Assembly (NCBI GenBank): GCA_022820805.1
Contig: JAJEEV010000043.1
Span: 178,427 to 242,426, forward strand
Reading direction: 5' to 3'
Length of the DNA: 64,000 nt
From: Acidimicrobiia bacterium
GTDB lineage: Bacteria > Actinomycetota > Acidimicrobiia > Acidimicrobiales > Aldehydirespiratoraceae
The stretch's first letter is position 1; each line of letters begins with the position of its first letter. Under the pieces are notes generated by a model. The model saw only the letters and a program-made list of their open reading frames with translations. It was not told where the DNA came from and made no database searches. Below are positions 9,032-18,386 of the stretch, piece after piece. Both the position numbers and the translations under genes were made by a program.

Positions 9032-9529
9032 CTAGAAGGTCTGGCAGATGTCGGCCCACCGGAACACGGTGTCGGGCCCCTCGATGGTCTGGAGCAGCAC
9101 GACGCCGACGCCGTCGCTGTGCATCCGGTACGCCTTCCCGGCGGGGAGCATCGTCATGTGTCCCCGCTGGGCGGTCACGGTCCCCATGGGGCTGCCCTCC
9201 GGCTCACCCTCAAGGGTGATCGAGCCTCCGGAGGAGGGATCGACCAGCTCAGCCGCAGGGTCGAGCAGCTCGAAGCGCACGGTGCCGTCCATGACGAGGG
9301 CGAACTCGTCATGGGGTGCGGCTCGCCAGGCGCTGGTGCCCTCGGCTCTGATGGCCTCGAGCACGTACTCCAGGTTCTTGCCCACCGCCACCTTCTCGTA
9401 GGGAGCGGCCGCCGAGGCCACTTCGAAGATGTTGGAGAAGGCGTAGTACTTCGGGTCGTCGTCGACGAGCTGGACGCCGCCCTTGGCGAAGTCCGTGAGC
9501 GATCCGAACACGGTCGTGTACTGCGTCAT
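9032..9529 (-). CDS. pnpC: Hydroquinone 1,2-dioxygenase, small subunit (PnpC/HapC-like)
   Basis: Small subunit of the heteromeric hydroquinone dioxygenase, 165 residues. Features shared with PnpC/HapC are FSNIFEVASAAAPYEKVAVG, NLEYVLEAIRAEG, HDEFALVMDGTVRFELLD (cupin-like) and the end FRWADICQTF. The ATG at 9529 is preceded by GGAGAGG; an in-frame TTG 21 bases upstream would add seven residues but has no such signal. It is the first gene of the nine-gene minus-strand operon, so its promoter probably lies in 9530-9635, the divergent gap with the VWA gene. That gap includes CAACG and CGTTG arms (9548-9552 and 9563-9567), a possible weak operator. Confidence 0.82.
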   Translation of the reverse strand: MTQYTTVFGSLTDFAKGGVQLVDDDPKYYAFSNIFEVASAAAPYEKVAVGKNLEYVLEAIRAEGTSAWRAAPHDEFALVMDGTVRFELLDPAAELVDPSSGGSITLEGEPEGSPMGTVTAQRGHMTMLPAGKAYRMHSDGVGVVLLQTIEGPDTVFRWADICQTF

Positions 9530-9635
9530 GCGTCCTCTCCCGCAGCTCAACGCTGCTTGAAACGTTGTCTTAGCATGGTGTGACCGTCCGGCCGGCGGGC
9601 GGTATACACGAGACTAGCAGCGCCTGGTTTACCGA

Positions 9636-10949
9636 ATGCCAAGAGACCGAGCGAAGGAGTCGCCGGCCGGGGCGGCCATCGCCGAGCGTGTCACCCAGCT
9701 CGGTCACAGCCTCCAGGCCCGTGGAGTGGACGTCACCGTGGCCGAGATAATCGACGCCGCCCGGGCTGCGACCCTGGTCGACCTGGGTTCCCGCTCGGAG
9801 TTCCGGGTCGCGCTCAGGGCCACGCTCATCAAGGACGCACGCCACTTGGCGCTGTTCGACGCCGTGTTCGACCGGCTCTTCCCGCTGAGCGGATCCGGCG
9901 GAGCACCGGGAGGCGATGCCGCCGCCATCGATCCGGTGAGCGTGGTCGCCTTCGACTCCGACCCGGCCGCGCTGGCGGCGAGCCTGGTGGCCGAGCACGG
10001 CGGCTTCGACGGTGAACTGCGGGGTGAGCGCCACCACCTCCAGCGGGCGCTGCGGGCGGCCGACCTGGCCCAGTTGATGAGCGACGCCCGCAGGGCCAAT
10101 CCCGAACTGCCCACCGCCGAGCTGCGCGAGCGGATCGAGCAGCTCAAGCAGCTGATGGCCGCGGAGGTCCGCTACCGCCTGGGCGAGTCCAGCCCGATCC
10201 CGCTCGACCCCGCGGTGCAGGACATCGAGTTCCTCAACGCCACCCGGCATCAGCTGGACGACATTCGCGACGCGGTCAGGCCTCTGGCCCGCCGGCTGGC
10301 CGCCCGCCTCGCCCGGCGCCGGCAGGCCCGCCACGGTCGCAGCGTCAACTTCAGGCGCACCATCAGGCAGTCGCTCTCCACCGGGGGCACGCCCGTCGAC
10401 ATCGCCTACCAGCGGGCCCGGTCCCACCGGCCGGAACTGTTCGTCCTGTGCGACATATCCGGCTCGGTGGCGCACTTCTCGGTGTTCACGCTGACCCTCA
10501 TGGCCGCTCTGTCGGCGGAGATACCCCGGTGCCGCTCCTTCGTCTTCGTCGACGCCGTGGACGAGGTGACCGACCTGCTGGCCGCCACCGACCACGGCAT
10601 CGAGCCGTGGCAGCTCATGAGGAACACCAACGTGATCGCCGGCGACGGCCATTCCGACTACGGCGCAGTGCTGAGCCAGTTCTGGGACCAGGTCGGCTCC
10701 GGGGAGATGAGCCCCAACTCGACGCTGCTCATCACCGGCGACGCCCGCACGAACTACCTGGACAAGCGGGTCGAGATGCTCGAGGAGATCGCAGGCCGGT
10801 GCCGGGCCGTGTACTGGCTCAATCCCGAGCCGCGTGCCGATTGGGACACCCACGACTCGGAGATGGATGCCTACGCTCGGCACTGCACCGAGACCTTCGA
10901 GGTTCGAACGGTGCGGCAGCTGGTCAGCTGCGTGGAGAGGCTGCTCTAG
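9636..10949 (+). CDS. VWA-domain protein of the CoxE-like family
   Basis: A 437-residue soluble protein. The N-terminal part (to about 250) is helical and charged; a von Willebrand A domain follows, with the MIDAS motif DISGSV at about residues 272-277, a Thr/Ser-rich second loop, and HSDYGAVL and LLITGDARTNY later. CoxE-like proteins work with MoxR-type AAA ATPases in metal-centre insertion or enzyme maturation. No MoxR ATPase gene is adjacent, so the partner is unknown. Its stop overlaps that of the convergent MetE-like gene (both in CTAG at 10946-10949). It is divergent from the hydroquinone operon; a role in maturing one of those iron enzymes is conceivable but only inferred. Confidence 0.75.
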   Translation: MPRDRAKESPAGAAIAERVTQLGHSLQARGVDVTVAEIIDAARAATLVDLGSRSEFRVALRATLIKDARHLALFDAVFDRLFPLSGSGGAPGGDAAAIDPVSVVAFDSDPAALAASLVAEHGGFDGELRGERHHLQRALRAADLAQLMSDARRANPELPTAELRERIEQLKQLMAAEVRYRLGESSPIPLDPAVQDIEFLNATRHQLDDIRDAVRPLARRLAARLARRRQARHGRSVNFRRTIRQSLSTGGTPVDIAYQRARSHRPELFVLCDISGSVAHFSVFTLTLMAALSAEIPRCRSFVFVDAVDEVTDLLAATDHGIEPWQLMRNTNVIAGDGHSDYGAVLSQFWDQVGSGEMSPNSTLLITGDARTNYLDKRVEMLEEIAGRCRAVYWLNPEPRADWDTHDSEMDAYARHCTETFEVRTVRQLVSCVERLL

Positions 10950-11983
10950 CAGCCGGGTCCCAGCTCTGACCGCACGATCCGGGCGCCCTCGACCATGGCG
11001 GCCAGCTTGGCCTGCGCCACGTGGCGCGGCAGGAACTTCATGCCGCAGTCCGGCGACACCGAGAGCCGGTGCGCGTCGACGTGCTCGAGCGCGGCCCGGA
11101 TCCGCCGCGCGACGGCCTCGGGCGTCTCGACCTCGGCGGTCCCCAGGTCGAGGACTCCCAGCACGACCGATCGCGGCGCGAGCTCAGTCACCACGCCGGG
11201 GTCGAGGCGGGGCTGGGCCGCTTCTATGGCCACGTAGTCGACCGGTGCGGACGCCAACTCGGCCAGGAAGGGGTAGCCGCCCGACTTGTCGGTCATGTAG
11301 ATGGCGTACCCGTAGCAGGTATGGAGGGTTGTGGTGGCGCCGATGCCGTCTACCGCTGCCGCGATCGCATCCACCGCGAAGCCCCGCGCGACCTCGGCGT
11401 TGGCCTGCAGGTACGGCTCGTCGAGCTGAAGCACGTCGATGCCCGCAGCCTCCAGGTCCCGCAGTTCCTCGTTGATCGCGGCGGCGTAGGCCATGGCCAG
11501 CGACCGCTGGTCGGGGTAGAAGTCGTTCTGGGCGAGCTGGCTCAGCGTGAACGGACCGGGGACGGTCACCTTGGCCTGCCGGGAGGTGTTGGCCCGCAGG
11601 AACCGGGCCGAGTCCAGCTCGATGGGCTCCTCGCGCCGGATTGGGCCGTTGACCAACGGGACGACGGCCTCGCCGCCGCGCCGGTTGACACCCCTTCCCA
11701 GCCGGTCGGCGTCGACGCCTCCCAGGGAGTTGGCGAAGTGGTTGAAGTAGGACTCCCGGCCCATCTCACCGTCGGTGATGATGTCGACCCCGGCGGCCTC
11801 CTGGTCGGCTATCGCGGCCAGGACCGCGGCCTCGATCGCCTCCTGCCTGAACTGGAGCTCGACCTTCCAGATGCCCTCGGCGCGGACTCGGGGCACCCCC
11901 TCGCCCACCAGCACGTCGCGGTCGACGAGCCATCCGGGCTGGGGATAGCTGCCCATGACCGTGGTGGGCAGAACGTCCTGCAC
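10946..11983 (-). CDS. MetE-like cobalamin-independent methionine synthase catalytic-domain protein
   Basis: A 345-residue stand-alone version of the MetE C-terminal TIM barrel (about half the length of full MetE). The zinc ligands of the family are present: His and Cys in LHTCYG (around residue 215) and Cys in SPDCGMK (around residue 313). DGEMGRESYF, TVPGPFTLSQLAQ and QLDEPYLQ are conserved core segments. It lacks the N-terminal folate-binding duplicate, so it may use another methyl donor, as core-MetE proteins do, or be a thiol transferase related to epoxyalkane:CoM transferase. GTG start with a weak ribosome site. No SAM or cobalamin riboswitch is apparent upstream. Confidence 0.75.
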   Translation of the reverse strand: MQDVLPTTVMGSYPQPGWLVDRDVLVGEGVPRVRAEGIWKVELQFRQEAIEAAVLAAIADQEAAGVDIITDGEMGRESYFNHFANSLGGVDADRLGRGVNRRGGEAVVPLVNGPIRREEPIELDSARFLRANTSRQAKVTVPGPFTLSQLAQNDFYPDQRSLAMAYAAAINEELRDLEAAGIDVLQLDEPYLQANAEVARGFAVDAIAAAVDGIGATTTLHTCYGYAIYMTDKSGGYPFLAELASAPVDYVAIEAAQPRLDPGVVTELAPRSVVLGVLDLGTAEVETPEAVARRIRAALEHVDAHRLSVSPDCGMKFLPRHVAQAKLAAMVEGARIVRSELGPGC

Positions 11984-12042
11984 CCTCGATCCCTCGAGTC
12001 GGCTGTCCGGCGGCTACGGGCGTGCCCGGTGACGCAGCCGGG

Positions 12043-12276
12043 TCACACCTCGATGAAGATGCACTCCCCGGGGCACTCTTCCGCGGACTCGATCACGGCC
12101 TCCTCCTGGCCTGCAGGCACCGCGGCCAGCCCGTCGGGGCCTCCGGGGTCGGCGAAGACGTTGCCGTCCTCGACCACGTAGGCCAGCCCGTCGTCGAGCA
12201 GCGTGAAGACATCGGGGGCGATCTCCTCGCACAGTCCGTCGCCCGTGCACAGATCCTGATCAATCCAGACCTTCAT
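12043..12276 (-). CDS. Small single-cluster ferredoxin
   Basis: A 77-residue electron carrier with MKVWIDQDLC and then a second cysteine six residues later (CTGDGLC), followed by EEIAPDVFTLLDDGLAYV and a C-terminal CPGEC. Three or four cysteines in this layout bind one [3Fe-4S] or [4Fe-4S] cluster; such ferredoxins commonly feed cytochrome P450s or other oxygenases. An insert of about 15 residues (DPGGPDGLAAVPAGQ) lies before the last cysteine motif. The ATG at 12276 gives the normal N-terminus. It is divergent from mpa with a 253-bp gap. No P450 gene is nearby, so its partner is unknown. Confidence 0.85.
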   Translation of the reverse strand: MKVWIDQDLCTGDGLCEEIAPDVFTLLDDGLAYVVEDGNVFADPGGPDGLAAVPAGQEEAVIESAEECPGECIFIEV

Positions 12277-12529
12277 GTCCCGGAGGCACCTCTCTGTATG
12301 TGGGGCGAGTGGATTGGGCTGCAAAGTGCCCGCGGCCCGAAGCAGTTGACTTCAGGATAGCGGGCCGGGAGCCCCAAGCCTGCCAACTCGCGGGCGAAAA
12401 TGCCAACACACGCTCGAATTACTCCGGCGGAGTGCTGAACGCTGCGTCCGCTGACATTTCGCCTTGCGGCATCGGTGCAGTCTAGGGTGTCGTCGGGTCC
12501 GGGACCGTCAACGACCGAGGAGGTGACCG

Positions 12530-14284
12530 GTGAGCGACTCCGCAAGCGACAATTCGAAGCAGGACCTGGAGCGCCTGCGCCGCCTCGTCTCCGAACTCGA
12601 GGGCGAGGTCGCCTCGCTGCGGCGGCGGCTCCACGACGCGCCCAAGCGGGTGCGAATGCTGGAGGAGCGCCTGGCCGACACCAAGGGCCGGCTCACCCAG
12701 GCCGTGTCGCAGAACGAGCGGCTCACGACCATGCTGCGCGACGCCCGCGAGCACATCGGATCGCTGCGAGAGGAGGTCGAGAAGCTCACGCAGCCTCCGA
12801 GCGGCTACGGCACCGTGCTCGGCCGCAACGACGACGGCACCGTCGACGTGCGCGCCGGCGGCCGCAAGATGCGGGTGGCCGTCCATCCCGACCTCGCCGA
12901 GGACCTGAAGGCCGGCGAGGAGGTCGCCCTCAACGAGTCGTTCAGCGTGGTGCTGGCTCGACGCCCGGACCGCACCGGCGAGGTCGCCACCGTCAAGGAG
13001 CTGCTGCCCGGCGGCGACCGGGCGCTGGTGCTCGGACGGGCCGACGAGGAGCGGGTGGTGGAGTTGAGCGCGGCTGTCGCTGCAGGTCCGATCCGCAGCG
13101 GCGACAACGTGCTGATCGACGCCTCCGGGGACCTGGTGATCGAGCGCCTGCCCCGGCCCGAGGTCGAGGACCTCATCCTCGAGGAGGTGCCCGACATCAG
13201 CTACGCCGACGTCGGCGGGCTCGACTCCCAGATCGAGCAGATCACCGACGCGGTGGAGCTGCCGTTCGTGCACCACGCCCTGTTCGCCGAGTACGACCTG
13301 CCCGCGCCCAAGGGCGTGCTGCTGTACGGCCCGCCCGGCTGCGGCAAGACCCTGATCGCCAAGGCGGTGGCCAACAGCCTGGCCACGAAGGTCTCGGACC
13401 TGTCCGGCGACGCCAACGCCCGCAGCTTCTTCCTGAACATCAAGGGCCCGGAGCTTCTCAACAAGTACGTGGGGGAGACCGAGCGCCAGATCCGCCTGGT
13501 GTTCCAGAGGGCTCGGGAGAAGAGCGAGCAGGGCTGGCCCGTGATCGTGTTCTTCGACGAGATGGAGTCACTGTTCCGCACCCGGGGCTCGGGCATCAGC
13601 TCCGACATCGAGTCCACCATCGTTCCCCAGCTGCTGGCCGAGATCGACGGGGTCGAGGCTCTGCGCAATGTGATCGTCATCGGAGCCTCCAACCGGGAGG
13701 ACCTCATCGACCCCGCCATCCTCAGGCCCGGCCGCCTCGACGTGAAGATCAAGATCGAGCGGCCCGACGCCGAGGCCGCGTCGGCCATCTTCGCCCGCTA
13801 CCTGGTGCCCACCCTGCCGATCGCGTCCGAGATGGTGGAGACCGTCGGCGGCGGCGATTCCGACAAGGCCGTGCGGGGGATGATCGAGCAGACCGTGGAG
13901 GACATGTACCGCCCCGCCGATGCCAACCAGTTCCTCGAGGTCACGTACTCCAACGGCGACAAGGAGGTCATGTACTTCCGGGACTTCGCCTCGGGCGCGA
14001 TGATCGAGAACGTGGTGAGGCGGGCCAAGAAGCTGGCCATCAAGCGGGAGATCTCCGGGGGCGCCCGCGGCATCGTGACCGCCGACCTGCTGGCCTCGGT
14101 GCGACAGGAGTTCAAGGAGCACGAGGACCTGCCCAACACCACCAACCCCGACGACTGGGCCCGCATCTCCGGGAAGAAGGGCGAGCGCATCGTGTTCGTG
14201 CGCACGCTGGTGTCCAGCGACCACGATGAGGAGGCCGCCGGGGGCCGCTCGATCGAACGGGTGCAGACCGGCCAGTACCTGTAA
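12530..14284 (+). CDS. mpa: Proteasome-associated AAA ATPase (Mpa/ARC)
   Basis: Ring ATPase that recognises Pup, unfolds pupylated proteins and feeds them to the 20S proteasome. The 584-residue product has an N-terminal coiled coil (about residues 8-85, Pup-binding in homologues), then OB domains, then the AAA module with Walker A GPPGCGKT, Walker [11 protein letters not shown] and arginine-finger region ILRPGRLD. It ends in GQYL, the C-terminal docking motif that opens the proteasome gate. GTG start with GAGGAGG upstream. It is separated from dop-pup-prcBA by a 7-kb amino-acid transporter cassette, unlike the compact loci of mycobacteria. Confidence 0.96.
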   Translation: MSDSASDNSKQDLERLRRLVSELEGEVASLRRRLHDAPKRVRMLEERLADTKGRLTQAVSQNERLTTMLRDAREHIGSLREEVEKLTQPPSGYGTVLGRNDDGTVDVRAGGRKMRVAVHPDLAEDLKAGEEVALNESFSVVLARRPDRTGEVATVKELLPGGDRALVLGRADEERVVELSAAVAAGPIRSGDNVLIDASGDLVIERLPRPEVEDLILEEVPDISYADVGGLDSQIEQITDAVELPFVHHALFAEYDLPAPKGVLLYGPPGCGKTLIAKAVANSLATKVSDLSGDANARSFFLNIKGPELLNKYVGETERQIRLVFQRAREKSEQGWPVIVFFDEMESLFRTRGSGISSDIESTIVPQLLAEIDGVEALRNVIVIGASNREDLIDPAILRPGRLDVKIKIERPDAEAASAIFARYLVPTLPIASEMVETVGGGDSDKAVRGMIEQTVEDMYRPADANQFLEVTYSNGDKEVMYFRDFASGAMIENVVRRAKKLAIKREISGGARGIVTADLLASVRQEFKEHEDLPNTTNPDDWARISGKKGERIVFVRTLVSSDHDEEAAGGRSIERVQTGQYL

Positions 14285-14297
14285 GGGGGCTGCGACC

Positions 14298-15425
14298 GTG
14301 CGCCGAGCGCTGTTGGCGGTGGTGGCGGTGGCGGCACTGTTCGCCTCGGCCTGCGGCGACCCGGATCCGCAGCCTGTCGCGCCCGGGTCGGCCGGCGGCT
14401 CGGCGCCCGAGGCCGCCGAGCCGGCCACGACGGCGCCCGAGGTCGTCACCGACGGCGAGGACGGCGACCTGCTCCAGCGGGTGCAGCAGCGAGGCAGGCT
14501 GGTCTGCGGCGTCTCGGGCACCAGGGTGATCTTCTCCGAGACCCTGCCCGACGGCACGGTCGTAGGGGTCGACGCCGACTACTGCCGGGTCGTGGCTGCG
14601 GTGGTGTTCGGTGACTCCGACGCGGTGGAGTTCGTCTCACTGACGGCCGCCGAGCGCTTCGCCGCTCTGCAGGCCGGCCACATCGACGTGCTGTTTCGCA
14701 GCACCACCTGGACCCAGAGCCGCGACACCGAGGTCGGCCTGGACTTCGGTCCGGTGATCTACTACGACGGCCAGCAGCTCATGGCCCGGGCAGCCGACGG
14801 CTTCTCGGCCTCGTCGCAGGTGGCCGACATCGCCGGCGCCGAGGTCTGCGCGCTGGCAGGGACCACCACCGAGCAGAACGTCTCCGATGCCGCCGACGCC
14901 GCCGGCACCGAGATATCGCTGAGCACCTTCGAGGATTTCGACCAGATCGTCGAGAACTTCATCGGCGGCGGCTGCGACGTGATCACCGCCGACGGCTCGT
15001 CGCTGGCGGGGCGCAAGGCGAAGCAGCAGCCCGACGACCAGGAGTGGGTGATCTTCCCGGCCATCCCGATCTCGAAGGAGCCGCTGGCCCCTGTGTACCC
15101 GCAGAACCAGTCGCGCTTCGCCGACGCCGTGAACTGGGCGGTGTACGCCACCATCATCGCCGACGAGAAGGGGATCACCTCCGGCAACGTGGTCGAGATG
15201 GCAGCCAGCCCGCCGGACGCGGAGGCTCGCCGCCTTCTCGGCGGCGAGGACGAGTTGCAGACCGCCATGGGTCTGGCCCCCGACGCCTTCTATCGGGCCA
15301 TCTCGCAGGTGGGCAACTACGGCGAGATCCTCGCCCGCCACCTCGAACCGGCGGGTTTGACACGCGGCTCACTCAACGCGAGCTGGCGCGACGGCGGCCT
15401 CATCTACGCTCCGCCTGCCCGCTGA
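14298..15425 (+). CDS. aapJ: Amino-acid ABC transporter substrate-binding lipoprotein 1 (AapJ/BztA family)
   Basis: Extracytoplasmic binding protein of a general L-amino-acid importer, 375 residues. Signal peptide with lipobox LFASAC, then an Ala/Pro/Thr linker, then the family-3 binding fold (LVCGVSGTRVIFSETLPDG). AAGGGGG precedes the GTG start. It follows mpa by only 13 bp, so it may be partly co-transcribed with it. The next gene is a close paralogue: long blocks such as TTWTQSRDTEVG, YYDGQQLMAR, TFEDFDQ and AVNWAVYAT are shared or nearly so. By eye about two thirds of the aligned positions are identical, so a recent tandem duplication is likely. Confidence 0.88.
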   Translation: MRRALLAVVAVAALFASACGDPDPQPVAPGSAGGSAPEAAEPATTAPEVVTDGEDGDLLQRVQQRGRLVCGVSGTRVIFSETLPDGTVVGVDADYCRVVAAVVFGDSDAVEFVSLTAAERFAALQAGHIDVLFRSTTWTQSRDTEVGLDFGPVIYYDGQQLMARAADGFSASSQVADIAGAEVCALAGTTTEQNVSDAADAAGTEISLSTFEDFDQIVENFIGGGCDVITADGSSLAGRKAKQQPDDQEWVIFPAIPISKEPLAPVYPQNQSRFADAVNWAVYATIIADEKGITSGNVVEMAASPPDAEARRLLGGEDELQTAMGLAPDAFYRAISQVGNYGEILARHLEPAGLTRGSLNASWRDGGLIYAPPAR

Positions 15426-15545
15426 CCACGGCAAAGGTGATAATAGTCAGAATGCTTACTCACCGGGCCACAATTTGGTTGAAACGGCGGACGCGGGCCA
15501 ATACGGTTGCGACGTCACCCAACCACACACCCACGGAGGGACACT

Positions 15546-16715
15546 GTGACTCAGAAACAATCGCTGCTTTGGCGCGTGCTTGCTGTCGTGTTTGCCGTAA
15601 CGCTGATCGCGGCGTCCTGCGGCGACGACGATGACGGCGACGTCGGCACCACCGAGGCGCCCGAAGACACCACGGCTCCGGAGACCACCGCGGCCGCGCC
15701 CGAAGAGACTGCGCCGCCCGAGGACACCATCGCCGACACCCAGGACGGGGACCTCCTCGACACAGTCCTCGCCCGCGGCGAGCTGAACTGTGGCGTGTCC
15801 GGCTCGGCTGTGGCCTTCTCGGAGACCCAGCCCGACGGCTCCCAGACCGGCTTCGACGCCGACTACTGCCGTGCCGTGGCCGCCGCGCTGTTCGGTGACG
15901 CCGATGCGGTCGTGTTCACGCCGCTGACCGCGGCGGAGCGGTTCACCGCCGTTCAGACCGGCGAGGTGGACGTGCTGATGCGCAACACCACCTGGACCCA
16001 GAGCCGTGACACCGAGGTGGGCATGGACTTCGGTCCGACCACCTACTACGACGGCCAGCAGCTCATGGCCCGCGAGGCCGACGGCTTCTCCGGCGGCTCG
16101 CAGGTCGCCGACATCGCCGGAGCCGTCGTGTGCACCAACGCCGGCACCACCACCGAGCAGAACATCGCCGACGCGGCCGAGGCGGCCGGCGTGTCGATTC
16201 AGCTCACGACGTTCGAGGACTTCGACCAGGTCACCGAGAACTTCATCAACGGTGCGTGCGACGTCATCACGACCGACGGTTCGGCACTCGTCGGGCGCAA
16301 GGCCAACCAGCAGCCCGCGGGTGAGAACTGGGTGATCTTCCCGGCCACGCCCATCTCGAAGGAGCCACTGGGCCCGACCTACGGGCAGAACCAGTCCCGC
16401 TTCGCCGACGTGGTCAACTGGACGGTTTACGCCACGGTCATCGCCGACGAGAAGGGCATCACGTCGGCCAACGTCGCCGACATGGCTGCCAACCCGCCCG
16501 ACGCCGAGGCGGCTCGCCTGCTCGGCGCGGCCGACGACGAGCAGCAGTCGAACATGGGCTTGGCCCCCGACGCCTTCTACCAGGTGATCGCCCAGGTCGG
16601 GAACTACGACGAGATCTACGCCCGCCACCTCAACCCGGTCGGCCTGACCCGCGAGGGCTCGGCCAACGCCGGTTGGCTCGACGGCGGCCTGATCTACGCA
16701 CCCCCGGCCCGGTAG
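15546..16715 (+). CDS. aapJ: Amino-acid ABC transporter substrate-binding lipoprotein 2 (AapJ/BztA family)
   Basis: Second binding protein of the same importer, 389 residues from a GTG with GGAGGG just upstream. The lipobox is LIAASC, followed by an Asp-rich run and a Thr/Glu/Pro linker, then the binding fold (LNCGVSGSAVAFSETQPDG). It differs from the first copy mainly in the linker and in scattered residues, which could tune specificity. The 120-bp gap before it is less GC-rich than its surroundings (GATAATAGTCAG near 15440) and may hold its own promoter. Two tight hairpins follow it at 16737-16794, before the permease genes. Confidence 0.88.
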   Translation: MTQKQSLLWRVLAVVFAVTLIAASCGDDDDGDVGTTEAPEDTTAPETTAAAPEETAPPEDTIADTQDGDLLDTVLARGELNCGVSGSAVAFSETQPDGSQTGFDADYCRAVAAALFGDADAVVFTPLTAAERFTAVQTGEVDVLMRNTTWTQSRDTEVGMDFGPTTYYDGQQLMAREADGFSGGSQVADIAGAVVCTNAGTTTEQNIADAAEAAGVSIQLTTFEDFDQVTENFINGACDVITTDGSALVGRKANQQPAGENWVIFPATPISKEPLGPTYGQNQSRFADVVNWTVYATVIADEKGITSANVADMAANPPDAEAARLLGAADDEQQSNMGLAPDAFYQVIAQVGNYDEIYARHLNPVGLTREGSANAGWLDGGLIYAPPAR

Positions 16716-16736
16716 GGCGGCGGTCCAAATACTTCA

Positions 16737-16794
16737 CCTAGCGAGCACGCTCGTCTAGGTTGACGGGGGTCCGGGACAGCAGTCCCGGACCCCC
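16737..16794 (+). terminator. Two adjacent hairpins between binding-protein and permease genes
   Basis: Hairpin 1 pairs CCTAGCGAGC (16737-16746) with GCTCGTCTAGG (16749-16759), one base bulged. Hairpin 2 pairs 13 bases at 16765-16777 (GGGGGTCCGGGAC) perfectly with 16782-16794 around the loop AGCA. No U-tract follows, so it may be a partial terminator or an mRNA-stabilising 3' structure. Either would make binding proteins more abundant than the membrane subunits downstream, a usual arrangement in ABC importers. Confidence 0.65.
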
Positions 16795-16849
16795 GTTGCC
16801 GTTGTAGACCACTCAAGCCCGCGACCGACCGCCACGGAGGCGCCCCCGG

Positions 16850-18385
16850 GTGTCGAATACTGACCAAGCCACGCTGGCCGCGACCCAGTCGCAGCGTCCG
16901 CCCTTCTACCGGGACGCCACTGTCGTCAAGTGGTTGGCGCAGGTCTTCGCCCTCGTGCTGGTCGTCTTCGCCCTGTTCTTCCTGACCACGCAGGCCCTCG
17001 AGAACCTCAACCGCCAGGGAATCGAGATCAGGTACGACTTCCTGGGCATCGGCCTCGGCAGCGACCTGCGGGAGGGCATCGACACCGACCCCGACACCGC
17101 GGGCCGGGCGCTGTGGGCCGGGGCGGTCAACACCATCCGCATCGCCGTCGGCGGGATCATCGCGGCCACCATCCTCGGCGTGCTGGTCGGCGTCGGGCGG
17201 CTGTCGAGCAACTGGATCGTCAACCGGATGTGCAGCGTCTTCATCGAGACGCTGCGCAACATCCCGCTGCTGGTGCAGATCGTCTTCATCTGGGCGCTGG
17301 TGGCCACCTTCCCCGACCTGGAGCTGGACCAGGGTCCCGTCAACGGTCTGCTGCACATCTCCAACAAGGGCCTGTCGGTGCCGCGGGTGCACATCGACGA
17401 CGGCTTCTACCAGTGGATGATCTTCATCGCCCTGGGCTCGCTGGCCGGCTGGTACGTCAAACGCCGCCAGGACCGCCGCCACGACGCCACCGGCCGCGAC
17501 ACCTACCCGGTGGGGAGCTTCCTGGGGGTGGTGGCCGTCTTCGGCGCGGTCGGCTGGGTCGCGCACCCGATCTTCGGCTGGGTCGGCGCCATCTTCGACT
17601 TCATCGGCGGCGCCTACTCCTCGCTGACCCAGGTGGTGGTGCAGGTCCTGCTGTCGCTGGCCGCGCTGGCCGCGGCGGCGTGGTGGATCCGGCGCTTCCT
17701 GGCCCGGCTCCGCACCCCGGCGGGCCTCATGAAGCTCACCGACGACGACAAGTTCCGCATCATCTTCGCCGGCGTGGGCGCCCTGGCGTTCATCGCCTTC
17801 GTGCTGGTCGTCTGGCCCGGCCTGTCGAGCTGGATCATCAACTCCGGCACCGACCTGTTCGAGGTGATCGCCAACAAGTTCGGCGACGGCCGCACCGGAC
17901 GGCCCATCGACATCAAGCGCCCCGACATCCAGCAGCTGGGCAACTTCCCCAACCCCGGTCCCGCCGGGCTGAGCCTCACCCAGGGCGGCACCGCGGTGTT
18001 CTTCGGCGTGGTGCTCTACACCGCCTCGTTCATCGCCGAGATCGTCCGGGGCGGCATCCTGGCCGTTCCCAAGGGCCAGACCGAGGCCGCCCAGGCCGTC
18101 GGCCTGCGGCGGGTGACCATGCTGCGGCGGGTGATCCTGCCGCAGGCCTTCCGGGTGATCCTGCCGCCGCTGGGAAACCAGTACCTCAACCTCACCAAGA
18201 ACACCTCGCTGGCCATAGCGGTCGGCTACAGCGACTTCGTGCAGGTGGGGCAGATCGTCTACAACCAGACCGGCAAGACGCTCGAGGTGATCTCGCTGTG
18301 GATGCTGTTCTACCTCGCCTGCTCGCTGACGATCTCGGTGATCGTGAACTTCTTCAACGTCCGCATGAAGATCGTGGAGCGCTGA
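16850..18385 (+). CDS. aapQ: Amino-acid ABC transporter permease (AapQ/BztB family)
   Basis: Membrane permease of the His/Glu/Gln importer class, 511 residues, longer than the roughly 400 of typical AapQ. After a conserved N-terminal part with the first permease block (TIRIAVGGIIAATILGVLVGVGRLSSNW), a central region of about 200 residues with extra membrane segments and a basic loop (KRRQDRRHDATGRD) is inserted. The C-terminal permease half then follows (GGTAVFFGVVLYTASFIAEIVRGG) with the EAA loop EAAQAVGLRRVTMLRRVILPQA. GGAGG lies 9 nt before the GTG. It overlaps nothing but is followed one base later by the second permease gene. Confidence 0.88.
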   Translation: MSNTDQATLAATQSQRPPFYRDATVVKWLAQVFALVLVVFALFFLTTQALENLNRQGIEIRYDFLGIGLGSDLREGIDTDPDTAGRALWAGAVNTIRIAVGGIIAATILGVLVGVGRLSSNWIVNRMCSVFIETLRNIPLLVQIVFIWALVATFPDLELDQGPVNGLLHISNKGLSVPRVHIDDGFYQWMIFIALGSLAGWYVKRRQDRRHDATGRDTYPVGSFLGVVAVFGAVGWVAHPIFGWVGAIFDFIGGAYSSLTQVVVQVLLSLAALAAAAWWIRRFLARLRTPAGLMKLTDDDKFRIIFAGVGALAFIAFVLVVWPGLSSWIINSGTDLFEVIANKFGDGRTGRPIDIKRPDIQQLGNFPNPGPAGLSLTQGGTAVFFGVVLYTASFIAEIVRGGILAVPKGQTEAAQAVGLRRVTMLRRVILPQAFRVILPPLGNQYLNLTKNTSLAIAVGYSDFVQVGQIVYNQTGKTLEVISLWMLFYLACSLTISVIVNFFNVRMKIVER

Positions 18386-18386
18386 G

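Noticed and set aside
9570..10883. Long open frame antisense to the VWA gene (437 codons)
   Set aside because: It is His/Gly/Val-rich without domain motifs; the plus-strand frame has a MIDAS motif and normal composition.
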